From positions 1 to 8,232 of the forward strand of contig CAZPAH010000125.1 in the NCBI GenBank assembly GCA_964584495.1: a stretch of DNA of 8,232 nucleotides, given 5' to 3'. The translations under genes were made by a program, and so were the position numbers. The stretch comes from CAZPAH01 sp964584495 (GTDB lineage Bacteria; Krumholzibacteriota; Krumholzibacteriia; Krumholzibacteriales; Krumholzibacteriaceae). Within the stretch, counting starts at the first letter, position 1. Each line of letters begins with the position of its first letter. Of this stretch, positions 1-6,980 are shown piece after piece. The notes under the pieces are model-generated. The model did no database searches. It saw only the letters and a program-made list of their open reading frames with translations, and was not told the origin of the DNA.

Positions 1-1026
1 AACAACAGGTTCGTCAAGGACAGGCTTCTCTCTCACGCCGTTCGCCAGGCATACCAGTCCATTATCCCGGGCGACAGATTTCCCGTTGTAGTCCTCTTCG
101 TCGAGCTGCCTCCCGAGATGATAGATATAAACGTACATCCCGCAAAGTCCGAGATAAGATTCGAATCGGAAAGGGGTATCCACGGCCTGGTTTCATCGGC
201 CGTGCGCGACACCCTTGGGGGCAAAACAATATCTTTCAAGGACAAGGTGGAATCGGTTTACAGGGCGATATTCCCGGCATCATCGAGGCCGGAGTCCGGC
301 GGTCCCGGGGGCGCAGAAAAGGGAGATTACGCCCCTTCCTCCGGGGGCGGAGCGAACATTGAAACCGGAGACGGAAAATCGGGATGGCTTTTCCAGGAAG
401 AGCCCCAATCGTTCTTCGAAGGTAAATCCGGAGGAACGGGGCTGTCATCGAATACGAATTTGTACTGGCAGCTGCATCAAGGATACATCTTCATACAGAT
501 AAGGGGAGGCATGGTCGTGATTGACCAGCATGCCGCCCACGAAAGGATACTGTACAACAAGGCTAAAAAGAGCCTGGCCGGGGAGAAACCGGCGGTTCAA
601 TCCCTTCTATTTCCCGCCACGCTCGAGCTCTCCCACGAGGAATACGAGAGATTCGAGGTTATCTCGGAGCTTCTTCCTTCAATCGGATTCGAGGTGGAGC
701 CCTTCGGATTGAAATCCATAATAGTCCGAGGTATTCCCGCCGGAGTAAGAAGCTGGGATGACGGTCGGCTTCTCCAGGATATACTTTCCGAGAAAGGTTC
801 GGTAAGCTCGGGCATAGATGAGTTTCTGAAGACTTACGCATGCAGGTCCGCCATCAAGATCGGGGAAAAGCTTTCCGTCGAGGAGATGGAGAGCCTGACC
901 GATCAACTGTTCGCCACCGATTTTCCCTTCACCTGCCCTCATGGCCGTCCCACGATCCTCCGTGTCGACATGGCGGAGATAGAAAAGCGTTTTCACCGGT
1001 CGGTTACTCCGGAGAAGCCGAGATGA
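1..1026 (+). CDS. mutL: DNA mismatch repair protein MutL, C-terminal part (5' end outside window)
   Basis: MutL couples mismatch recognition by MutS to strand incision in the cytoplasm. The frame is open from base 1, so the start lies upstream. The first 90 codons are the end of the GHKL ATPase/transducer region, including NVHPAK at 130-147. A Gly/Ser/Pro-rich linker follows (about 270-450), then the C-terminal dimerisation/endonuclease domain. This domain has the DQHAAHE core at 523-543, a QSLLFP peptide at 598-615 that fits a beta-clamp-binding motif, ACR at 838-846 and CPHGRP at 934-951. DQHA, ACR and CPHGRP together mark MutL of bacteria without MutH, whose MutL nicks DNA itself. One oddity: the last Glu of the DQHA-x2-E-x4-E motif is Asn here (codon 556-558). 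The gene ends in an ATGA overlap with miaA, a common partner. The family assignment is secure; the nuclease activity is inferred. Confidence 0.97.
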   Translation, partial: NNRFVKDRLLSHAVRQAYQSIIPGDRFPVVVLFVELPPEMIDINVHPAKSEIRFESERGIHGLVSSAVRDTLGGKTISFKDKVESVYRAIFPASSRPESGGPGGAEKGDYAPSSGGGANIETGDGKSGWLFQEEPQSFFEGKSGGTGLSSNTNLYWQLHQGYIFIQIRGGMVVIDQHAAHERILYNKAKKSLAGEKPAVQSLLFPATLELSHEEYERFEVISELLPSIGFEVEPFGLKSIIVRGIPAGVRSWDDGRLLQDILSEKGSVSSGIDEFLKTYACRSAIKIGEKLSVEEMESLTDQLFATDFPFTCPHGRPTILRVDMAEIEKRFHRSVTPEKPR

Positions 1027-1952
1027 AGGCCCTTGTGATAGTTGGACCGACGGCCGTGGGAAAGAGCCGTCTCGGGATGGAGCTTGCCTGCAGTCTGGGG
1101 GGGGAAATCGTTTCGATCGATTCCAGGCAGGTCTACAGGAAGCTCGATATAGGAACGGCAAAACCGGGCCGCGAGGATAGAGAGAAGGTTCCCCATCATC
1201 TCATCGATATTCTGGAACTGGAGGAAGCGCCGGACGCAGAGTGGTACGCCGGTCGGGCGGAGGATGCGATCGATGACATCGCTCTTCGCGGTAAGGTGCC
1301 GATACTTGTGGGAGGCTCCGGTTTATATCTCAAATCGATCACCGACGGACTTTTCGATATCGATCTCGATCCCGTCGCGCGTCGCGATTTCGCCCTGTCG
1401 AAAGAAGGCGCGTCGACCGTCGAGCTATACGAATATTTAAGGAAGGTCGACGGCCCGAGCGCATCCCGGATACATCCAAACGACAGGTACAGGATCCTGC
1501 GGGCCCTTGAGGTATACACCCTTTCGGGTAAGACTCTCAGCGATCATTTCAGGGACCACAGGGCGTCCCGTGACGGGCGCACTGTTGGAAAATTCGTCAA
1601 GTTAGGCCTCGCTATTCCCGGGGAGGAACTTCACCGCAGGATCGCCGAGCGGACCCGGGCCATGCTCGAATCGGGATGGGAAAAAGAGGTGCGGGATATA
1701 CTGGAATCTGGGACCGACAGGAACTGTCCCGGGCTCAAAACGCTCGGTTACCCGGAGGTAATCCGTTGCCTCGATGGGGAAATAGACAGGGATACCATGG
1801 CCGGCGATATAGTTACCAGAACGCGCCGGTACGCAAAACGCCAGATGACCTGGTTTAAAAAGGAGAAGGATGTCGACTGGATCGATCCGTCCCTGACCGA
1901 TCCTCTCGGACTGGTGATGAAGATTCTTGACAGCAGGGAGTCTAACTGCTAG
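1023..1952 (+). CDS. miaA: tRNA dimethylallyltransferase MiaA
   Basis: MiaA transfers a dimethylallyl group from DMAPP to N6 of A37 in tRNAs reading codons that begin with U, the first step towards i6A/ms2i6A. The protein has 309 residues, normal for the family. It starts with the P-loop GPTAVGKS (residues 8-15), followed by DSRQVYRKLDIGTAKP near residue 34, PHHLID, GGSGLYL and the late RRYAKRQMTWF motif that is typical of MiaA. The ATG at 1023 is chosen because the P-loop is then at the usual distance from the N-terminus and a GGAG at 1011-1014 lies 8 bases upstream. A longer in-frame reading from 840 would run through mutL and is rejected. The start overlaps the mutL stop as ATGA, indicating translational coupling. 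No hfq follows, unlike in many proteobacteria; a tRNA gene comes next. No defect is visible. Confidence 0.98.
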   Translation: MKALVIVGPTAVGKSRLGMELACSLGGEIVSIDSRQVYRKLDIGTAKPGREDREKVPHHLIDILELEEAPDAEWYAGRAEDAIDDIALRGKVPILVGGSGLYLKSITDGLFDIDLDPVARRDFALSKEGASTVELYEYLRKVDGPSASRIHPNDRYRILRALEVYTLSGKTLSDHFRDHRASRDGRTVGKFVKLGLAIPGEELHRRIAERTRAMLESGWEKEVRDILESGTDRNCPGLKTLGYPEVIRCLDGEIDRDTMAGDIVTRTRRYAKRQMTWFKKEKDVDWIDPSLTDPLGLVMKILDSRESNC

Positions 1953-1955
1953 TTT
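1927..1955 (+). promoter_or_regulatory. Possible promoter for tRNA-Gly
   Basis: A perfect -35 hexamer TTGACA lies at 1927-1932, inside the last codons of miaA. It is followed after 17 bases by TAGTTT at 1950-1955, a weak -10 matching three of six consensus positions. Transcription would begin near 1962, about 14 bases before the mature tRNA end. The -35 could be a coding coincidence, and the tRNA may simply be co-transcribed with mutL-miaA. Confidence 0.35.
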
Positions 1956-1975
1956 CCAGTCTGGATAAATAGCGA

Positions 1976-2051
1976 GCGGGCATAACTCAGCTGGTAGAGT
2001 ATCAGCTTCCCAAGCTGAGGGTCGCGGGTTCGAATCCCGTTGCCCGCTCCA
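1976..2051 (+). tRNA. tRNA-Gly(CCC)
   Basis: A 76-base cloverleaf with all arms intact. The acceptor stem GCGGGCA (1976-1982) pairs with TGCCCGC (2041-2047), the discriminator is T2048 and the CCA end is encoded at 2049-2051. The D stem is ACTC/GAGT. The anticodon stem TCAGC/GCTGA encloses the loop TTCCCAA, giving anticodon CCC at 2009-2011, which reads the Gly codon GGG. The T arm carries GTTCGAA. The gene lies 23 bases after the miaA stop. A37 is present, but with this anticodon the tRNA is not a MiaA substrate. Confidence 0.97.
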
Positions 2052-2066
2052 GATTTTAACCGGGCT

Positions 2067-2097
2067 CCCTGTGGATCGATGATCTACAGGGCTTTTT
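2067..2097 (+). terminator. Intrinsic (Rho-independent) terminator after tRNA-Gly
   Basis: CCCTGTGGATC (2067-2077) pairs with GATCTACAGGG (2081-2091) across a three-base loop. This gives an 11-bp stem with one G-U pair, followed by C and then TTTTT (2093-2097). This is the standard form of an intrinsic terminator and would end the mutL-miaA-tRNA-Gly transcript. Its last T lies only 7 bases before the next gene's start codon, which leaves no obvious room for a separate promoter and leader. Confidence 0.85.
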
Positions 2098-2104
2098 ACA
2101 GAAT

Positions 2105-3465
2105 ATGGCAATACGGATCAAATCGATAAGTAGAAGGTTTCGAGGCCTCGCGCCGGGAGACGAGATCGTATCGATCGGCGGAAGGGATATCAACGACCAG
2201 CTCGATCTTCTCTTCCTTTCAGCCGACGAGGGAACGAGCAAGTTCTTGATCAGAAAAAAGGGGGGCGGCGATATATCGCTCGATCTCGATCTGGCCGCAT
2301 TCTCCAATGCCGGGCTTGTTTTCGAAGAGATGATATTCAACCCCTGCAACAGCAAGTGTATTTTTTGTTTCGTCGATCAGATGCCGCCTTCTCTAAGGGA
2401 ATCCCTATATCTTAAAGACGACGATTACAGATTCAGCTTCCTTTACGGTAACTATGTGACATTGAATAATCTGCGCGTCAAGGATCTGGAAAGGATTATC
2501 GAGTACAACCTGTCTCCACTCTTCGTTTCGGTGCACGCCACCGACGAACGAACGAGGGAAAGGCTCTTCGGCCGTAAGATGCGGACCGGCATTATGGAAC
2601 TCCTGGAAAAGCTTTCTCAGAGCGGGATAACGATGCATGCGCAGATCGTGCTGGTTCCGGGAATCAATGACGGAGAGGTTCTCGAAAGAACGGTCGAGGA
2701 TCTGTTCGGCCTCTATCCCGAGTGTCTTTCGGTTGCCGTAGTGCCGGTCGGGCTCACCAAGCACAGGGGAGGTCTCGAACCGGTCAGGAGGGTGAACGCC
2801 CTGGAAGCCCGATCGCTTATAGATTGGAGTGATAGGAAAGGCGAGGACTTCTCCCGAAGAAGCGGGGGAGACCGGTTCCTCAGGATGGCGGACGAGTTTT
2901 ACCTGCTCGCGAGACGCGTCTTTCCATCCGAGGGTTACTATGGAAATTTCGATCAGATGGCCAATGGCGTCGGAATGAGCAGGAAATTCATCGAGGAAAC
3001 CGCCTCCTTGTTAAGGGCGATGAAAGGCAAAGATTCCATAAGGATGAATATCACCCTCGCATCAGGGAGGCTGGGCGGTGCGGTAATTAGAAAATATATA
3101 GTTCCAATCGTTCAAAAAGCCATCCCCGGCCTGGGAATCGATGTGCTGACCGTGCCAAACGGCCTTTTCGGCGATATGGTGGGAGTGTCGGGTCTTATCT
3201 CGGGAAAGGACCTGATAGCCGCCGTCNNNNNNNNNNCCTGCGGCACGTCAGGCATGACCATTGGTGCCGCGCCGTCAGGAAGCGCCGGAAGCTACACGGC
3301 TGCCTCATACTTCCGCCCAATTGCGTGAACCACTCCGGTTTGATGATCGACGACATGAAACCGGCCGATATCGGCCGTGAACTGGGAATTGAAGTTCTAG
3401 TGCCGGAATCGCATTTCCTGGAAAAGGATATTTTGAAGAGCTGCGGGGGAGGCAGAGCCAGATGA
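2105..3465 (+). CDS. PDZ / radical-SAM-like / DUF512 protein, interrupted by an assembly gap
   Basis: Matches the uncharacterised family I know as the putative radical SAM enzyme with PDZ and DUF512 domains (TIGR03279-type). The biochemical role is unknown. A short PDZ-like region covers residues 1-60 (GLAPGDEIVSIGG). A radical-SAM core follows with the 4Fe-4S motif CNSKCIFC (Cys 81, 85, 88), then the DUF512 region with NGVGM near 287-291 and LISGKDLIAA. Ten Ns at 3227-3236 break the gene. The frame before the gap ends early at 3328, whereas the frame used after 3271 carries the expected tail (CLILPPNCVNHSGLMIDDM) and stops at 3465, overlapping der by ATGA. Deleting 3227-3276 rejoins both frames into about 436 residues, a normal length, so I read this as an assembly fault, not a pseudogene. 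No clear Shine-Dalgarno precedes ATG 2105, and the frame upstream is open only as far as a stop at 2057. The der neighbour hints at a translation or ribosome role; this is inference. Confidence 0.9.
3227..3236. other. Assembly gap (10 N) inside the DUF512 gene
   Basis: A run of exactly ten Ns. Coding frame differs on the two sides. The base string CGCCGTC ends the left piece (3220-3226) and recurs at 3270-3276, in frame as Ala-Val in both copies. The two pieces therefore probably overlap and are not separated by missing bases. Bases 3237-3269 would then be a spurious contig end. Confidence 0.9.
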
Positions 3466-4790
3466 AACGCCATTCGATAGTTGCGATAGTGGGAAAGCCC
3501 AACTCGGGCAAATCCACCCTGTTCAACAGGCTGGTAGGCGGAAGAAAAGCGATAACGCATAAAACCCCTGGAGTGACAAGGGACAGGATGGAAGAATTTA
3601 CGAGCTGGAACGGTATCGAGTTCAAGCTCATCGATACGGGAGGTTTCAGCCTTTCCACCGAAGATCCGCTTCAATCCCAGATAACCGATAGGATACTCAA
3701 GACCGTCTCGGAAGCCTCGGTGGTAATATTTCTTGTAGATATCGATACCGGACCGACCGATGAGGATGAAAACCTGATCCGCGCCTTAAGAGATACATAC
3801 AGCAAGATCATCCTTACCGTCAACAAGGTCGAAAGCGAAACAGACAAATGGCAGACATCCGAATTCTACAGCCTCGGTTTCGAAAAGATATTCGCCATAA
3901 GCGCTCTTCACGGCACCGGTGTCGGCGACCTCCTCGACGAGGTCGTTTCAAGGCTCCCCAGAAAACCCTCTCCGGGTAAAACGGAGGACGCGCTCAAGAT
4001 CGCCATAGTGGGAAAACCCAATGTCGGTAAAAGCTCCCTCGTGAACTCGCTTACAGGAGAAGAAAAGCATATCGTCTCCCAGGAGCCCGGTACGACCAGG
4101 GATTCGATTAACATAAGGCTGAAATATTACGGCAGGGAGATAGTACTGGTCGACACGGCAGGTGTGAAGAGAAGATCTAAGACCTCCAGAGGACTTGACT
4201 CGATCAGCAGCATGAAGAGTATCCGCAGCATCGAAGCTTCGGATATCGTTCTCGTGATGATAGACGTATCGAACACCGATATCTCGCGGCAGGATACAAG
4301 GATCGCGTCTTTCGCGCACAAAGCCCGAAAAGGCATTATCGTTCTCGTCAATAAATGGGATCTTGTCGACAAGGATACGAACACCGCCGCCGAATATACC
4401 CGGAAAGTCCGTGAAGCGATGCCCTTCCTCTCCTACGCTCCGGTCCTCTTCGTTTCCGCCACGGAAAAAATCCGGCTGTCCAAGATTTTTCCGCTCTGCC
4501 TGCGGATAGAGGATGAAAGAAATAAGAGGATTGGAACGCCGGAGCTGAACAAGCTGCTCGAAACAGCAGTCACCAGGAATCCACCCAAGTTCTTCAAGAC
4601 GGGAACGGGCAAAATCTTTTATGGCACTCAGACCGGCATCAAGCCGCCGACCTTCACCCTTTTTGTTAACAAATCAGCCTATTTCCCTAGATCATATGTC
4701 CGTTATATAAACAATCAGATAAGAAATATGTTTACCTTTGAAGGCACAGCGGTTAAAATATCTCTCAAATCCAAGGAGCCGTCACGATGA
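3462..4790 (+). CDS. der: Ribosome biogenesis GTPase Der (EngA)
   Basis: Der is an essential tandem-GTPase that binds the 50S subunit and helps its maturation. The protein has 442 residues, as usual. GTPase domain 1 has GKPNSGKST (11-19), PGVTRD (36-41), DTGG (58-61), NKVE (121-124) and ISALHG (146-151). Domain 2 has GKPNVGKSS (184-192), PGTTRD (209-214), DTAG (231-234), NKWD (297-300) and VSATE (331-335). The C-terminal KH-like domain contains RNPP and GIKPPTF. The G4 box of domain 1 has Glu in place of the usual Asp; I recall NKxE in cyanobacterial Der as well, so it is probably tolerated. ATG 3462 overlaps the DUF512 stop as ATGA and has GGAGG at 3448-3452, 9 bases upstream. The stop overlaps plsY in the same way. 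Domain 1 is directly at the N-terminus, supporting the start. Confidence 0.98.
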   Translation: MKRHSIVAIVGKPNSGKSTLFNRLVGGRKAITHKTPGVTRDRMEEFTSWNGIEFKLIDTGGFSLSTEDPLQSQITDRILKTVSEASVVIFLVDIDTGPTDEDENLIRALRDTYSKIILTVNKVESETDKWQTSEFYSLGFEKIFAISALHGTGVGDLLDEVVSRLPRKPSPGKTEDALKIAIVGKPNVGKSSLVNSLTGEEKHIVSQEPGTTRDSINIRLKYYGREIVLVDTAGVKRRSKTSRGLDSISSMKSIRSIEASDIVLVMIDVSNTDISRQDTRIASFAHKARKGIIVLVNKWDLVDKDTNTAAEYTRKVREAMPFLSYAPVLFVSATEKIRLSKIFPLCLRIEDERNKRIGTPELNKLLETAVTRNPPKFFKTGTGKIFYGTQTGIKPPTFTLFVNKSAYFPRSYVRYINNQIRNMFTFEGTAVKISLKSKEPSR

Positions 4791-5401
4791 ACGAAATCTG
4801 GAAAATCACCCTGGTAGTAGTGCCGTGCTATCTCCTTGGCGCTATTCCTTCCAGTTTCATAATCGGCAAATTGGTCAAGGGGATCGATCTTAGAGACCAC
4901 GGGAGCGGCAATCTCGGAGCCGCCAACACGTTCCGCGTTCTCGGAACCAAGGCCGCCCTGCCGGTACTACTCTTCGATATAGTTAAGGGATTCCTCGCAG
5001 TCAAACTCGTTTCGCTGATCGGTCTGGAAGGGTTTATTTACCCTTTACTCGCCGCCTTGATAGTAATCGTGGGACATAACTACTCCGTTTTTGTCGGTTT
5101 CTCGGGAGGGAAAGGCGTCGGAACGACTACCGGGGCATTTCTGGCGATGGCTCCCCTGGCCGTCGGTATATGCTTCCTGCTCTGGCTGGTAATGCTCGCC
5201 CTTTTCCGGATCGTGTCCGTTGCGAGCATCGTTTCAACATTGATGCTCCCCGTAGCAATAATAATATCCAACCGTTTCTTCGGCTCCCGTATCCATATAT
5301 CGGTAACGTACCTGGCCATAATCGCCGCGCTGATGGTTCTATACAAGCACCGTTCGAACATACGGCGCCTCATAAACGGCACCGAGAATAAAATTTTCTG
5401 A
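4787..5401 (+). CDS. plsY: Glycerol-3-phosphate acyltransferase PlsY
   Basis: PlsY is an inner-membrane enzyme that acylates glycerol-3-phosphate from acyl-phosphate (made by PlsX) to give lysophosphatidate, the first step of phospholipid synthesis. The protein has 204 residues and is strongly hydrophobic with about five to seven membrane segments. All three PlsY signatures are present: GSGNLGAANTFRVLG (39-53), GHNYSVFVGFSGGKG (96-110) and KHRSNIRRLINGTENK (187-202). ATG 4787 overlaps the der stop as ATGA, and AAGGAG at 4773-4778 sits 8 bases upstream. The next gene, gpsA, makes the enzyme's substrate, so the two form a functional pair. No plsX is seen in the window. No defects are visible. 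Confidence 0.98.
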   Translation: MNEIWKITLVVVPCYLLGAIPSSFIIGKLVKGIDLRDHGSGNLGAANTFRVLGTKAALPVLLFDIVKGFLAVKLVSLIGLEGFIYPLLAALIVIVGHNYSVFVGFSGGKGVGTTTGAFLAMAPLAVGICFLLWLVMLALFRIVSVASIVSTLMLPVAIIISNRFFGSRIHISVTYLAIIAALMVLYKHRSNIRRLINGTENKIF

Positions 5402-5412
5402 ATTGGAGACCT

Positions 5413-6447
5413 ATGACTTTGGAAAAGAGACATCCCAGAACAAAGATGGTCGTGCTGGGAGCCGGGAGCTGGGGCACCACGCTGGCCCTCCTGCTGAATG
5501 ACAACGGCTATCCGGTAGCTTTATGGGAATATTTCAGGGATCTTACCGAAACGCTGCAAAGGGAGAGGGTCAACCGCCGCTTTCTACCGGGAATCGCAAT
5601 ACCCCATTCGATATTGATTACCCATGATCTCGACGAGGCGCTGGAGGGCGCCAGCCATATAGTTTTTGTCACGCCGAGCCACACGATCCGGAAGGTCGCA
5701 TCTATGGCGGCGGATTCCCCTCTTTTCAACGCCAACAGCGTGATTATCAATGCATCCAAAGGGTTGGAGGAGAAGACCCTTTGCAGGATGAGCGAGGTGC
5801 TCTCTCAGGAACTCCCCCAGGTGGAAAAGAATATCGTCGGGCTTCTAGGTCCGAGCCATGCGGAGGAGGTAAGCCGCAAAATGCCGACCTCCATTGTGGT
5901 AGCGGGACCGGATCAGGCGGTTCTTCGGAAAATTCAGAACATCTTCATGAACGGTTACTTCCGCGTGTATACGAATACAGATCTNNNNNNNNNNGGCGTC
6001 GAGCTGGGGGTTTCACTTAAGAATACTATTGCCATAGCGGCGGGGATATGCGACGGGCTGGAACTGGGAGACAACACGAAGGCGGCCCTGATGACGAGAG
6101 GGCTTGCGGAAACAAAGAGGCTCGCTTGCAAGATGGGAGCCAGGGATGAGACGCTGAGCGGACTTTCCGGCATGGGAGACCTAATAGTGACATGCATGAG
6201 CCGCCACAGCCGGAACCGGTATGTGGGAGAGCAGATAGGAAAGGGACGCAGTCTAAAGGAAATCCTGGATGAGATGGTCATGGTGGCCGAAGGAGTCAAG
6301 ACGACAAAGGCGGCGGTAAAGCTTTCCTCTAGAGAGGGCGTTGAACTGCCTATAGCCGAGCAGGTTTTCAAGGTGCTTTTTCACGGTAAGAACCCGATGA
6401 CAGCGATAAGAGACCTGATGATAAGAAAAGCAAAGAAGGAGATGTAA
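5413..6447 (+). CDS. gpsA: NAD(P)-dependent glycerol-3-phosphate dehydrogenase GpsA (contains 10 N)
   Basis: GpsA reduces dihydroxyacetone phosphate to sn-glycerol-3-phosphate in the cytoplasm and so feeds PlsY. As written the protein has 344 residues. The Rossmann nucleotide-binding loop is GAGSWG (16-21). NASKGLE (113-119), GPSHAEEV (146-153), VELGVSLKN with the catalytic Lys at 203, the anion-binding DNTKAALMTRGLAE (220-233) and LSGMGDL (251-257) are all in place. Ten Ns at 5985-5994 fall between YTNTD and GVELG. The frame is kept, but family members have two residues there while this gene as written has four. The gene starts 11 bases after plsY, with GGAG at 5405-5408, only 4 bases before the ATG. 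Residues 1-10 precede the usual first strand, so a slightly later start is possible but lacks a better ribosome site. Confidence 0.97.
   Translation: MTLEKRHPRTKMVVLGAGSWGTTLALLLNDNGYPVALWEYFRDLTETLQRERVNRRFLPGIAIPHSILITHDLDEALEGASHIVFVTPSHTIRKVASMAADSPLFNANSVIINASKGLEEKTLCRMSEVLSQELPQVEKNIVGLLGPSHAEEVSRKMPTSIVVAGPDQAVLRKIQNIFMNGYFRVYTNTDXXXXGVELGVSLKNTIAIAAGICDGLELGDNTKAALMTRGLAETKRLACKMGARDETLSGLSGMGDLIVTCMSRHSRNRYVGEQIGKGRSLKEILDEMVMVAEGVKTTKAAVKLSSREGVELPIAEQVFKVLFHGKNPMTAIRDLMIRKAKKEM
5985..5994. other. Assembly gap (10 N) inside gpsA
   Basis: Exactly ten Ns, in the highly conserved stretch before GVELG. The partial codon CTN encodes Leu whatever the third base is. The usual family spacing (Asp, two residues, Gly) predicts only 4 missing bases, which keeps the frame. 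The ten Ns look like a fixed-length placeholder, not a measured gap. Confidence 0.9.
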
Positions 6448-6496
6448 AGACGGTTTGAGAAAGGATCTTCCGATCCAAGCAAGAGGCGGATCAACA

Positions 6497-6862
6497 ATGA
6501 AAAAAGATTTTCACAAGCTCTATTACTCGATCGGCGAAGTCAGCGAATTGATGGACATCAAGGCCCATGTGCTGAGGTACTGGGAAACTCAGTTTCCCAT
6601 GCTCAAACCAAAAAAGAACAGAGCGGGAAATAGGATATACAAGGTACGCGATATCAAATTCATTTTGACAATAAAGAATCTTCTATACGACAGAGGGTAT
6701 ACTATCGCCGGGGCTGTTCAGAAACTCAGGGAATCGAACAACAATCCCGATCTCCTCATTGAACAACTCAGCATTCCCTTTGCCGATCCTGAAAAACGGG
6801 AAGTCATAATGTCGATAAGACAGGATCTTCTCGAACTGAAAGAAATGGTTTCAAAATTGTAG
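6497..6862 (+). CDS. Small MerR-family DNA-binding regulator
   Basis: A 121-residue protein. The N-terminal winged helix-turn-helix of the MerR type runs from YYSIGEVSELMDIKAHVLRYW (about residues 9-29) through ETQFPMLKPKKNRAGNRIYK. A helical region follows (IKFILTIKNLLYDRGYTIAGAVQKL) with a short C-terminal helix that could dimerise. There is no cysteine-based metal site and no large effector domain, so the signal it senses cannot be predicted. The start at ATG 6497 is preferred because the HTH then begins at the family's usual distance and GAGG at 6483-6486 lies 10 bases upstream. A TTG start at 6455 would add 14 unconvincing residues. I recall orthologues upstream of tRNA-Pro and surE in Geobacter-like bacteria, which matches the context here. 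The target genes are unknown. Confidence 0.9.
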   Translation: MKKDFHKLYYSIGEVSELMDIKAHVLRYWETQFPMLKPKKNRAGNRIYKVRDIKFILTIKNLLYDRGYTIAGAVQKLRESNNNPDLLIEQLSIPFADPEKREVIMSIRQDLLELKEMVSKL

Positions 6863-6940
6863 CACCGGGCCCTCCGGGGGCGGATAGCCCCTGTATCGGC
6901 AAAAGAGTCTTCTACGGTGGGGACATGAGTTATTTTACGC

Positions 6941-6968
6941 TTGTTTTTTCCCGCCGACCCGGTATATC
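6941..6968 (+). promoter_or_regulatory. Likely promoter of tRNA-Pro (and the following glycosyltransferase)
   Basis: TTGTTT (6941-6946) and TATATC (6963-6968) are separated by 16 bases. An alternative -10, TATCTT (6965-6970), gives a spacing of 18. Initiation near 6975 would leave a leader of only a few bases before the mature tRNA at 6981, as is common for tRNA genes. The region 6863-6980 holds no gene. Besides this promoter it has a GGGGC/GCCCC hairpin (6877-6891) without a T run, so I do not call a terminator there. Confidence 0.5.
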
Positions 6969-6980
6969 TTATTGCTTGGT

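Noticed and set aside
840..1022. Upstream extension of miaA inside mutL
   Set aside because: It overlaps conserved MutL sequence in another frame, and the MiaA P-loop is correctly placed from ATG 1023.
1360..1375. Repeated GATATCGATCTCGATC-like words here and elsewhere as a repeat element
   Set aside because: They fall inside coding sequence and follow from favoured Ile-Asp and Leu-Asp codons (ATC/ATA, GAT, CTC); there is no fixed unit or spacing.
1602..2111. Long minus-strand open frame across the miaA end and tRNA-Gly
   Set aside because: Part of its translation (GQRDSNPRPSAWEADTLP) is the well-known false peptide from reading a tRNA gene backwards; the rest is antisense to miaA.
2105..3465. 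DUF512 gene as a frameshifted pseudogene
   Set aside because: The only break coincides with an N run, both halves keep conserved residues, and a 50-base deletion at a shared 7-base string restores the frame.
6877..6891. GGGGC/GCCCC hairpin after merR as a terminator
   Set aside because: The stem is only five base pairs and no T run follows.
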